Below, piece by piece: positions 57,411 through 64,000 of a stretch of 64,000 nucleotides of DNA; the stretch's first letter is position 1; each line of letters begins with the position of its first letter. The stretch comes from Palsa-892 sp035295845. GTDB lineage: Bacteria; Pseudomonadota; Alphaproteobacteria; Rhizobiales; Xanthobacteraceae. Below the pieces are notes generated by a model, which was not told the DNA's origin, made no database searches, and saw only the letters and a list, made by a program, of their open reading frames with translations. The stretch spans positions 186,001 through 250,000 of the forward strand of contig DATGIF010000019.1 in assembly GCA_035295845.1 (NCBI GenBank). Direction: 5' to 3'. The position numbers were made by a program, and so were the translations under genes.

Positions 57411-57848
57411 ATGAAGGCGGTGAAGATGACCGCGGCCGAGCTCGAAACGCGGCTCGCGCGCGATTTTCCGCAAGGAAATTACGGCAAGCGGGTCCGCATC
57501 GAGGCCGTGGGCCCGATGACCGCGCGGCTTCGTTATTCGGCGAACGAGAAGAACTTGCGCCCCGGCGGAACGGTCTCCGGGCCGACGCTGATGGGGCTTG
57601 CCGACGGGGCGATGTATGTGGCGATCCTGGCCAATATCGGCTGGGTGCCGCTCGCCGTAACCACAAGCCTCACCATCAATTTCCTGAGGAAGCCTTCGCT
57701 TGGTGATCTTGTCGCCGAATGCAAATTGATCAAGCTCGGCAAGCAGCTCGTGGTGGGCGAAGTGGCGCTCTATAGCGACGGCGATGACGCAATGGTCGCC
57801 CATTCGGTCGTCACCTACTCGATACCGCCGAATTCGGTCGAGAGTTAG
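57411..57848 (+). CDS. PaaI-type hotdog thioesterase
   Basis: A 145-residue hotdog-fold protein: NLRPGGTVSGPTLMGLADGAMYVAIL is the central helix with catalytic Asp, followed by VTTSLTINFLRKPSLGDLVAE and GKQLVVGEVALYSDGDDAMVAHSVVTYSIP. It cleaves acyl-CoA thioesters. It is divergent from the enoyl-CoA hydratase (78 nt apart), sharing a control region, and precedes rplM by about 140 nt. Confidence 0.92.
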   Translation: MKAVKMTAAELETRLARDFPQGNYGKRVRIEAVGPMTARLRYSANEKNLRPGGTVSGPTLMGLADGAMYVAILANIGWVPLAVTTSLTINFLRKPSLGDLVAECKLIKLGKQLVVGEVALYSDGDDAMVAHSVVTYSIPPNSVES

Positions 57849-57915
57849 CCACGGGTATCCAGACACCAATCTTTCAAGCCATTGCAAATATTGCAATAAA
57901 ACTTCAAACCGTGCA

Positions 57916-57944
57916 TTGACCCGGCCGCTTCGCTCATCTAGAAC
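57916..57944 (+). promoter_or_regulatory. Promoter of rplM-rpsI
   Basis: TTGACC (57916-57921), 17-nt spacer, TAGAAC (57939-57944), 46 nt before the rplM ATG; a good -35 and a fair -10 for housekeeping sigma-70. Confidence 0.55.
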
Positions 57945-57990
57945 CGCGCGACTTTCGGCGGCCTTGGCCCCCGTTTTTTCGAGACAGACC

Positions 57991-58455
57991 ATGAAAACCT
58001 ATTCGGCCAAGCCCTCCGACATCGTCAAGAAATGGGTGGTGATCGACGCCACCGGCCTCATCGTCGGCCGCCTCGCTTCGATCGTCGCCATGCGCCTTCG
58101 CGGCAAGCACAAGCCGACTTACACCCCGCACATGGATTGCGGCGACCATGTCGTCGTCATCAATGCCGAGAAGGTGGTGCTGACCGGCAAGAAGCGCGAG
58201 AAGAAGGTCTATCATCACCACACCGGCTTTCCCGGCGGCGTGAAGACGCGGACCGCGCGCTTCATCCTCGACGGCAAATTTCCCGAGCGCGTAGTGGAAA
58301 AGGCGGTCGAGCGCATGCTCGACGAGGGACCGCTCGCCCGCAAGCAGTTCTCGAATCTGCGGGTCTACAAGGGCCCGAACCATCCGCATGAAGCGCAAAA
58401 GCCGGAGACGCTCGACGTCGGCGCGCTCAATCCGAAGAACAAGAGGGTCGCCTGA
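57991..58455 (+). CDS. rplM: Large ribosomal subunit protein uL13
   Basis: A 154-residue protein with the L13 signature KWVVIDATGLIVGRLASIVAM, HMDCGDHVVVINAEKVVLTGKK, YHHHTGFPGGVK and VERMLDEGPLARKQFSNLRVYKG. It binds 23S rRNA early in assembly. The stop overlaps the rpsI ATG (TGATG), giving coupled translation. Confidence 0.98.
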   Translation: MKTYSAKPSDIVKKWVVIDATGLIVGRLASIVAMRLRGKHKPTYTPHMDCGDHVVVINAEKVVLTGKKREKKVYHHHTGFPGGVKTRTARFILDGKFPERVVEKAVERMLDEGPLARKQFSNLRVYKGPNHPHEAQKPETLDVGALNPKNKRVA

Positions 58456-58931
58456 TGGCCGATACCGTGCAATCGCTCGAAGGCCTTTCCGCCTTGAAGC
58501 CGGCGGCGCCGGAAGCGCCGAAATACGTGCAGAAGCTCGACAAGCAGGGCCGCGCCTATGCCACCGGCAAGCGCAAGGGCGCGGTCGCGCGGGTGTGGCT
58601 GAAGCCGGGCGCCGGCAAGATCGTCGTCAACACCAAGCCCCTGGAAACCTATTTCGCGCGGCCGGTCTTGCGCATGCTGATCCAGCAGCCCTTCACCGCT
58701 TCCAACCGGGCCGGCCAGTACGACGTCATTTGCCATGTCTCCGGTGGCGGCTTGTCGGGGCAGGCGGGAGCGCTCCGCCACGGCGTTTCCCGCGCGCTTA
58801 CCCATTTTGAGCCGGATCTGCGCGGCGTCTTGAAGAAGGGCGGCTTCCTCACCCGCGACTCGCGTGTCGTCGAGCGCAAGAAGTACGGCCGCAAGAAAGC
58901 CCGCCGCAGCTTCCAGTTCTCGAAGCGCTGA
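58455..58931 (+). CDS. rpsI: Small ribosomal subunit protein uS9
   Basis: A 158-residue protein with the S9 core YATGKRKGAVARVWLKPG, VNTKPLETYF, GGGLSGQAGALRHGVSRAL and the basic C-terminal tail ERKKYGRKKARRSFQFSKR that reaches the P-site tRNA. The N-terminal extension of about 30 residues is usual in Rhizobiales. It is followed by a strong terminator. Confidence 0.98.
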   Translation: MADTVQSLEGLSALKPAAPEAPKYVQKLDKQGRAYATGKRKGAVARVWLKPGAGKIVVNTKPLETYFARPVLRMLIQQPFTASNRAGQYDVICHVSGGGLSGQAGALRHGVSRALTHFEPDLRGVLKKGGFLTRDSRVVERKKYGRKKARRSFQFSKR

Positions 58932-58956
58932 ACGAGTTTTGCCCGGAGATTTACGG

Positions 58957-58990
58957 AAAGAGCGCATGCGAAATGCGCTCTTTTCTTTTG
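58957..58990 (+). terminator. Rho-independent terminator of rplM-rpsI
   Basis: An 11-bp stem (AAAGAGCGCAT / ATGCGCTCTTT) with a 5-nt loop, followed by TTTTCTTTT-type U-run, 26 nt after the rpsI stop. Confidence 0.9.
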
Positions 58991-58999
58991 CCGCCTGAA

Positions 59000-59512
59000 T
59001 CAATTCATCTCGAGGAAGGCTTCGAACTTCGTCAGTATGTCATTGAGCTTCGGGCCGGCTTCCGGCAGCGGGATTTTCTGGATTCCGCCCCGCGCCGACA
59101 CCGCGGCGACGAGTCGCAAGTCGGAATTGACCAGGAACATATCGCTGCCGACGATCTCGCGCGTGCCCACGAGGTATTGGCCCGTGGCGGGGACAATCGC
59201 GAAAAAGTAGGCCTGACGGGCGACCGGATCGGTCGCGGTGGCCTGGCGAATGATGAGATCGCCGCCAAGCCCGAGTGCCGCGCTGATGTCGTCGTTAAGC
59301 CTTACGGTTTGGCCGCGCTGGTCGATCACCCGCAGGAGCTTTTCCATCTGCACATCCGAGATCGGCGGCCGGCCGTCTGTTCGCTGCGCGGAGGCGGGAA
59401 ATGCAAGGTTGGTGCTTGCCACGAATAAGGTGAATGCAAATACAACCAAGCAGCCGGGGAAACGGCCGCGGGCTCGGGCGCATCTGAACAGCGAGGAGAG
59501 GGTCTCGTGCAT
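59000..59512 (-). CDS. Exported hypothetical protein
   Basis: A 170-residue protein with a signal peptide (FPGCLVVFAFTLFVASTNLAF, cleavage near ASA-Q). The mature part (GDLIIRQATATDPVARQAYFF, TGQYLVGTREIVGSDMFLVN, RLVAAVSARGGIQKIPL) looks like a compact alpha/beta domain. No family recognised. It converges on the rpsI terminator. The stop is just before the U-run of that terminator. Confidence 0.7.
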   Translation of the reverse strand: MHETLSSLFRCARARGRFPGCLVVFAFTLFVASTNLAFPASAQRTDGRPPISDVQMEKLLRVIDQRGQTVRLNDDISAALGLGGDLIIRQATATDPVARQAYFFAIVPATGQYLVGTREIVGSDMFLVNSDLRLVAAVSARGGIQKIPLPEAGPKLNDILTKFEAFLEMN

Positions 59513-59741
59513 CGGCTGATCTTTCGCAAAGCGGCCGTCTTATTTCAATGCCTGTCCTTGCCGCGCGTCCGTTCGCCGCAACATTCTCCGAAAATTCTAG
59601 CCATTGCGGCAAGCGGCGGACAACCTTGCGCGATGCTTACACGAAAGCAAGCCACGACCATTCATATTGCAAAGGCCGGGTAAGGAATTTCGCAAGACGC
59701 AGGATTGCATCTTCACGCGTCAAGGAGATGCGGAAAACCTG

Positions 59742-61046
59742 ATGCCTCTCGACGTACCGACCCTGATCATCGTCTCGATTTTTGTCACGGCGATCCTGGG
59801 GCTCCTGCTCTTGTTTGTCTGGGTGCAGGACCGCAGCATCCAGGCGCTTGCCTGGTGGGGCGTCGCCTATCTCGTGGCGGGATGCTCGATCGCGCTGTTG
59901 AGCGGGCGATTGCCGGTATCGGACGCGGTTTCGATCGATATTGCCAGCGCGTTCCTGTTCGCGGCCTGCGGGCTCTCGTGGAACGGTGCGCGATTGTTCG
60001 ACGACAAGCCGGTGCGGCCGTTCGCGATGTTCGCGGGCGCCCTGATCTGGCTTCTCGCCTGCCTGATCCCGGCCTTTGCCGCCTCGCCCATCGGCCGCAC
60101 GGTCGTAAGCTCGCTGATCGTCTCCAATTACACGCTGGTGACCGCCTTCGAATTGTGGAGCGGGCGGGCGGAGAAACTCGTCACGCGCTGGCCGGCGATG
60201 CTGGTGCTGATGCTCCACGGCATCATCTTTCCCTCGCAGATCCCGCTCCTGATGATGCAGCCGGGCGGGCGCGAGGCGCCTCTGTTTTCGAGCGGCTGGA
60301 TGGCGCTTCTGGCGCTTGAAACGCTTCTTTACGCGATTGCCACCGCCTTCATCGTGCTCGCGATGGCCAAGGAGCGGAATGAAAAGATTCATAAAACGGC
60401 GGCGAGCACCGATCCCCTGACCGGGGTTCCCAACCGCCGCGCGGTGATGGACGCGGGCCGGCAACTGATCCGCCGCACGGCGACACCCGAACGGCCGGTG
60501 GCGGCGCTCATGTTCGACCTCGACTTCTTCAAGGCGGTCAACGACCGCTTCGGCCACGCGATCGGCGACCGCGTGCTGAAAGTGTTTGCGAGCACGGCGA
60601 CCGCGAACCTCCGCTCAACCGATATTTTCGGGCGGCTCGGCGGCGAGGAATTCGCGGCGATCCTCCCCAACATGGACATCGACGCCGCGGTGGCCGCCGC
60701 CGAGCGCGTGCGCTTGGCGTTCTATCAGGCGGCGATCGAGATCGACGGCCATCCGGTGCGTGGCTCGCTCTCCGCCGGAATCACCGTCACGAACGACTCG
60801 ACCGACAGCCTCGATGCGCTGCTCTCGGTTGCCGATGAAGCGCTCTATGTCGCCAAATCGAACGGCCGCAACCGCGTCGAGGTCGCGAGCAAGCATCATT
60901 GGCAGCCGTCGGCTCCGGTGGAAAACGCGCCGACCGTGCGGCAACCGGAACCGGCGGAGATCCGTGTCAAAGCGGGGCCTGCCGAGAAGGTGCGGGCGTG
61001 CAAGGAGCCGGCCGCGGCGGCTTTACGCGCATCGGATGCGGCATGA
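59742..61046 (+). CDS. Membrane diguanylate cyclase (GGDEF), first of a tandem pair
   Basis: A 434-residue enzyme making cyclic di-GMP. Six membrane spans (residues about 1-215: VPTLIIVSIFVTAILGLLLL, LAWWGVAYLVAGCSIALL and so on) precede the GGDEF domain with STDPLTGVPNRRA, FDLDFFKAVNDRFGHAIGD, catalytic GGEEF and an inhibitory I-site RSTD five residues before it. A Pro-rich tail of about 60 residues ends the protein. ATG 59742 is taken; the ribosome site is weak. It is 130 nt before its paralog. Confidence 0.92.
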   Translation: MPLDVPTLIIVSIFVTAILGLLLLFVWVQDRSIQALAWWGVAYLVAGCSIALLSGRLPVSDAVSIDIASAFLFAACGLSWNGARLFDDKPVRPFAMFAGALIWLLACLIPAFAASPIGRTVVSSLIVSNYTLVTAFELWSGRAEKLVTRWPAMLVLMLHGIIFPSQIPLLMMQPGGREAPLFSSGWMALLALETLLYAIATAFIVLAMAKERNEKIHKTAASTDPLTGVPNRRAVMDAGRQLIRRTATPERPVAALMFDLDFFKAVNDRFGHAIGDRVLKVFASTATANLRSTDIFGRLGGEEFAAILPNMDIDAAVAAAERVRLAFYQAAIEIDGHPVRGSLSAGITVTNDSTDSLDALLSVADEALYVAKSNGRNRVEVASKHHWQPSAPVENAPTVRQPEPAEIRVKAGPAEKVRACKEPAAAALRASDAA

Positions 61047-61176
61047 GCGCGCCATGGTCGACAGGAGGAAAGCGGGTTATTCGCAATTTTATCCTTTCGA
61101 CGACCTGTTTTGTAAGGGCGGCAAGACATGTTGGCGCGTTTTTGAGCGCGCGAATTTCATAGGGGCGCGGCGGTAG

Positions 61177-62487
61177 ATGAAGCTCGACGTCAATACGCTT
61201 TATACGATCACCATTCTGGTGATGGCGCTCCTTGGTCTGCTCCTGATCCTCGTGTGGTTGCAGAACCGCCGCATGCGGGCGCTCGCCTGGTGGGGCGCGG
61301 CCTATCTCGTCGGCGGCATGTCGGTATGGCTTCTGGGATCGCACGGTTCGATCTCCGACCTTCTGTCGATCGATCTTGCCAACGCGCTTCTGTTCATCGC
61401 CTGCGGACTGACGTGGAGCGGCGCGCGGCTCTTCGACGGCCGCGGCATCAAGCCGGTGGCGATGCTAATCGGCACCTTCATGTGGGTCGGCGCCTGCCAG
61501 ATTCCGGGCTTCATCGCCTCGCTCGACGCCCGCGTGATCCTCTCCTCGGTGATCATTTCCGGCTACACCATGGTGATCGCATTCGAGTTCTGGCGTGGTC
61601 GCGCCGAACCCCTGGGCTCGCGCTGGCCCGCGATCATCGTGCTCGCCGCGCATAGCGCGCTGTTCCTGCTGCGCGTTCCTTTCGTTTTCGCGAGTTCCTA
61701 TGATGGCTCGGCGAGCTCGCTGTTCGGCAACGGCTGGTTCACGATCATCGCGCTCGAGTCGCTCCTCTACGCCATCGCCTTCGCGGTCATTGTCGTCGCC
61801 ATGGCGAAGGAGCGCGGCGAGCTGAAGCAAAAGATATCGGCGCTTTCCGATCCGCTGACGGGGATCGCCAACCGGCGCGCCTTCTTCGATGAGACGCTGC
61901 GGCGGCTCGATCCCGCGAACAAGGACGAGCGCCCGATGGCGGTGGTCCTGTTTGACCTCGATCGCTTCAAGCGCGTCAACGACCACTTTGGTCACGCGCT
62001 CGGCGACAAGGTGCTGCGTATCTTCGCCGAAAAGGCCAAGGCGAATTTGCGGCCCGAGGACTTCGTGGCGCGGCTCGGCGGCGAGGAATTTGCGGCGGTG
62101 CTTTCGGGCGTCGAACTTTCAACCGCCTTCATGATGGCCGAACAGATCCGCATTGCATTCGCGGCCACGGGCCGTCAGGTGGACGGCTACCGCGTGCAGG
62201 CGACGGTTTCGGCCGGGATTGCGCTATTGCCGGCCTCGGAGGCCGATGTCGACGCGCTGCTCGCGCGCGCGGATCAAGCGCTTTACGTGGCAAAAGCGCG
62301 GGGCAGGGACCGCGTGGAAATCGCCGAAGTCGACCGGCCGCATGCCTGGCAGCCGGCCGAGGAGGAAGAGTGGGTCAGGGCGCCCGCCGCCTCGGGCAAA
62401 GTGGCCCGCTCCGCGCCGCGGCTCGTGCCGAGCCCCGCGCTTGCGCCCGGCGATGTCACGCCGATCCGCAAGGTTGGAATCCATTAA
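61177..62487 (+). CDS. Membrane diguanylate cyclase (GGDEF), second of a tandem pair
   Basis: A 436-residue paralog of the preceding enzyme with the same layout: six spans (TITILVMALLGLLLILVWLQ, LAWWGAAYLVGGMSVWLL), then GGDEF domain with SDPLTGIANRRA, FDLDRFKRVNDHFGHALGD, GGEEF and I-site RPED. The two share sequence throughout, so they arose by local duplication. The C-terminal tail of about 50 residues is Pro/Ala-rich. Both appear catalytically complete and product-inhibited. Confidence 0.93.
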   Translation: MKLDVNTLYTITILVMALLGLLLILVWLQNRRMRALAWWGAAYLVGGMSVWLLGSHGSISDLLSIDLANALLFIACGLTWSGARLFDGRGIKPVAMLIGTFMWVGACQIPGFIASLDARVILSSVIISGYTMVIAFEFWRGRAEPLGSRWPAIIVLAAHSALFLLRVPFVFASSYDGSASSLFGNGWFTIIALESLLYAIAFAVIVVAMAKERGELKQKISALSDPLTGIANRRAFFDETLRRLDPANKDERPMAVVLFDLDRFKRVNDHFGHALGDKVLRIFAEKAKANLRPEDFVARLGGEEFAAVLSGVELSTAFMMAEQIRIAFAATGRQVDGYRVQATVSAGIALLPASEADVDALLARADQALYVAKARGRDRVEIAEVDRPHAWQPAEEEEWVRAPAASGKVARSAPRLVPSPALAPGDVTPIRKVGIH

Positions 62488-62511
62488 TCATTTCGGGGTT
62501 ACCTTCGTCGC

Positions 62512-62727
62512 ATGGCGATGGGGGCGAATAGGGCCACAAACGCGCATCTCACGCGGCTCGAGACCGCCGCGGCGCTCGCCGGCTGCGCGCTGATCTGCAC
62601 GCATCAATCCGCCGAGGAACTCCACAGCGCGCTCGTTCGCGAATATCTGAGCACGCATGGTCGAAGGCAGGCCGCTTTTTTCGCGTCCGCGCTCGCCGTC
62701 CTCGCCGCGCTGTTTATTTGGCTCTGA
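62512..62727 (+). CDS. Small single-span membrane protein, unknown
   Basis: A 71-residue protein with polar start and one C-terminal span (AAFFASALAVLAALFIWL). The first 55 residues are a helix-rich soluble part (LTRLETAAALAGCALICTHQ, EELHSALVREYLSTHGRRQ). No family known to me and no clear ribosome site. Its last 14 nt overlap the convergent acyltransferase end. Could be chance, but the tail-anchored layout looks real. Confidence 0.45.
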   Translation: MAMGANRATNAHLTRLETAAALAGCALICTHQSAEELHSALVREYLSTHGRRQAAFFASALAVLAALFIWL

Positions 62728-63874
62728 TTCTGAGCGGCGTCGCCGCGACCCATCCGGCCGCTTGCGCAGTGGCCCGGCGCCTCAGCCGGGAAAGCGGCTC
62801 GACAATCCACCCCACCACCGCATAGGCTGCGGCCTTCACCCATTTGCGTCCGCGCGGCTCAACGTAGCGCGAGACAGCGAAAGCCGCGCCAATCATGACG
62901 GCAATCATCGCCGGAACGAGCAAGGCGGCCGGAACGTACTGGCCGAGCCGGTTGAAGGCGATGAAACCCGCGTGCTGGTGCAGCAAATAGAGCGGGTAGG
63001 TGAGGCCGCCGAGCGCGATCACGACTTTAGGCGGCAACGGGATGTGATTGATGCGGCTTGCCACGGCGACGAGAGCGATCGTCATGAGCGTCAGCCAGAT
63101 CAAGATGCGCGGGTCGATGAAGGTCGAATAGTGATCCGCGGTCCAGCGTCCGCCGGTCAAGGCCTCGCTGCAGGCAACGGCGGTGGAAACCGCGATCAGA
63201 AACGGCGCCTGCCAGCCGCGGCGGCCGCGGGCGATTTCCGCGAGCAAAATGCCGGCACAAAAGAAGCCGGCGTAGCTCGTGACGAAGAGGTGGGTGACGA
63301 TTTTCGAGTGTAACAGCGCTTCGTTCGCAAGCGCGATGGCAAGCCAGGCGAGCACGATCTCGTCGACGCGGCGCGGAAACAGACCGAAGGCGATGAACAG
63401 CGCCATCCAGCCATAAAACGTCAGCTCCAGCACGATCGACCAATAGGCCCCGTCCATGAAGGGCTGGCCGAAGGCAGGCGCGAGCATGGTTAAATTCGCC
63501 ACCCACTGGACGAAGTGTGTCTCGAATGGGGGCATGCCGAACCAATAGGTTACCGCGAAGGTGGCGGTGGTGCAGGCCGCGAAGGCGGGCCAAAGACGCG
63601 CGGCGCGGGCGATGCCGAACTCGATGGCGGTGCGGCCGAGCGCCGACCAGGCGATGACAAAGCCGGAAATCACGAAGAAAAGTTCAACCCCGAACCAGCC
63701 GTATTTCGCGACCGGCGCAAGCGCGGGCAGGGAAACCGTGGTGAATCCGTCGGCGGCGGCGCCGCGGTAAGCGTAATGGAAGACCACCACGGAAAGAGCG
63801 GCGAAGAGCCGCAAAAGGTCGAGCGCCGGCACGCGATCCTGCGCAGGCTTCTCGACGGCTGAAATCGTTGACAA
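62714..63874 (-). CDS. OafA/YrhL-like membrane acyltransferase
   Basis: A 386-residue protein with about ten membrane spans of the acyltransferase-3 family, which moves acyl groups onto surface sugars. Conserved marks: LDLLRLFAALSVVVFHYAYRG (catalytic His in the first span), YGWFGVELFFVISGFVIAWSALG, and SIVLELTFYGWMALFIAFG. The TTG at 63874 is chosen since GGAGAG lies just upstream; the first-frame TTG at 63919 has none. It could acetylate the exopolysaccharide or lipopolysaccharide made elsewhere in this window. Confidence 0.92.
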   Translation of the reverse strand: MSTISAVEKPAQDRVPALDLLRLFAALSVVVFHYAYRGAAADGFTTVSLPALAPVAKYGWFGVELFFVISGFVIAWSALGRTAIEFGIARAARLWPAFAACTTATFAVTYWFGMPPFETHFVQWVANLTMLAPAFGQPFMDGAYWSIVLELTFYGWMALFIAFGLFPRRVDEIVLAWLAIALANEALLHSKIVTHLFVTSYAGFFCAGILLAEIARGRRGWQAPFLIAVSTAVACSEALTGGRWTADHYSTFIDPRILIWLTLMTIALVAVASRINHIPLPPKVVIALGGLTYPLYLLHQHAGFIAFNRLGQYVPAALLVPAMIAVMIGAAFAVSRYVEPRGRKWVKAAAYAVVGWIVEPLSRLRRRATAQAAGWVAATPLRIRAK

Positions 63875-63946
63875 GGCGCTCTCCGTCTCGTTTCGAAACA
63901 AGCGCCTTTCACGTTTCAAGACGCATGCCGAAGCGACGGGGACGCC

Positions 63947-63978
63947 CGGAAAAGAAAAGGGCGCCCGAAGGCGCCCTT
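63947..63978 (-). terminator. Strong terminator with UUCG tetraloop for a gene beyond the right edge
   Basis: On the minus strand a perfect 9-bp stem (AAGGGCGCC / GGCGCCCTT) closes a TTCG tetraloop and is followed by TTCTTTTCC. It ends transcription coming from the right of the window. Confidence 0.85.
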
Positions 63979-64000
63979 AAGGTGTTCGCGCGGTCAAGCG

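Overview
The window reads as a chromosomal segment of a GC-rich alphaproteobacterium, most likely in the order Hyphomicrobiales (Rhizobiales), perhaps near Bradyrhizobiaceae or Xanthobacteraceae. This rests on gene families and codon use, not on a database match. Pointers are an HWE-family kinase, minCDE, DUF3551, DUF4189 and DUF2842 proteins, a Flp pilin, the block echA-like / thioesterase / rplM / rpsI next to metY, and GGAAC-N16-CGTT boxes of the EcfG general stress type. Almost the whole window is coding. Many long antisense ORFs are GC-driven shadows and were left out.

Layout. 0.1-4.5 kb: an HWE kinase-receiver hybrid, then a stress cluster (CsbD, a 27-residue membrane peptide, DUF883, a holin-like membrane protein) behind an EcfG-type box, then a DUF3053 lipoprotein. 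4.6-14.2 kb: accessory genes, including two membrane-linked TIR proteins (TIR-TM-WD40 and TIR-coiled coil-TM) on either side of a secreted metzincin protease, and a frameshifted GNAT gene. 14.3-18.9 kb: a TRAP transporter locus (GntR/FCD regulator with a 14-bp palindrome in front, fused DctQM, Tat-exported DctP, SDR). 19-29.9 kb: DUF4239 membrane protein, Flp pilin, MltB-like transglycosylase, GST, esterase, minCDE, a BacA/SbmA-like transporter without an ATPase domain, and several small secreted proteins, two of them behind EcfG-type boxes.

29.9-36.5 kb: a candidate genomic island. A complete tRNA-Pro(GGG) gene lies on the right on the minus strand. A 30-nt near copy (28/30) of its 3' end lies 6.6 kb to the left in the same orientation, which is the geometry expected for integration into a tRNA 3' end. 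Between them are a caspase-like/Sel1 protein, a TPR-CHAT protein, a small helical protein, a membrane protein and several palindromic repeats. No recombinase remains.

36.7-51.6 kb: an exopolysaccharide locus (methyltransferase, O-antigen ligase-like protein, polyprenyl-P sugar transferase, glycosyltransferase, Wza-like lipoprotein, Wzc-like chain-length protein, CelD-like acyltransferase, polysaccharide deacetylase). It is interrupted by an HxlR/SDR/isomerase trio and by an ECF-sigma operon (Tat metallophosphoesterase, cupredoxin, sigma, anti-sigma).

51.7-64 kb: housekeeping genes: an SRPBCC protein with a Lys/Arg tail, DUF2842, ctaA, a minus-strand run (enoyl-CoA hydratase, Cys-rich protein, CoA-binding protein, metY, VanX-like dipeptidase), a thioesterase, rplM-rpsI with promoter and terminator, two tandem membrane diguanylate cyclases, and an OafA-like acyltransferase. 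The window ends in a strong minus-strand terminator belonging to a gene beyond the right edge.
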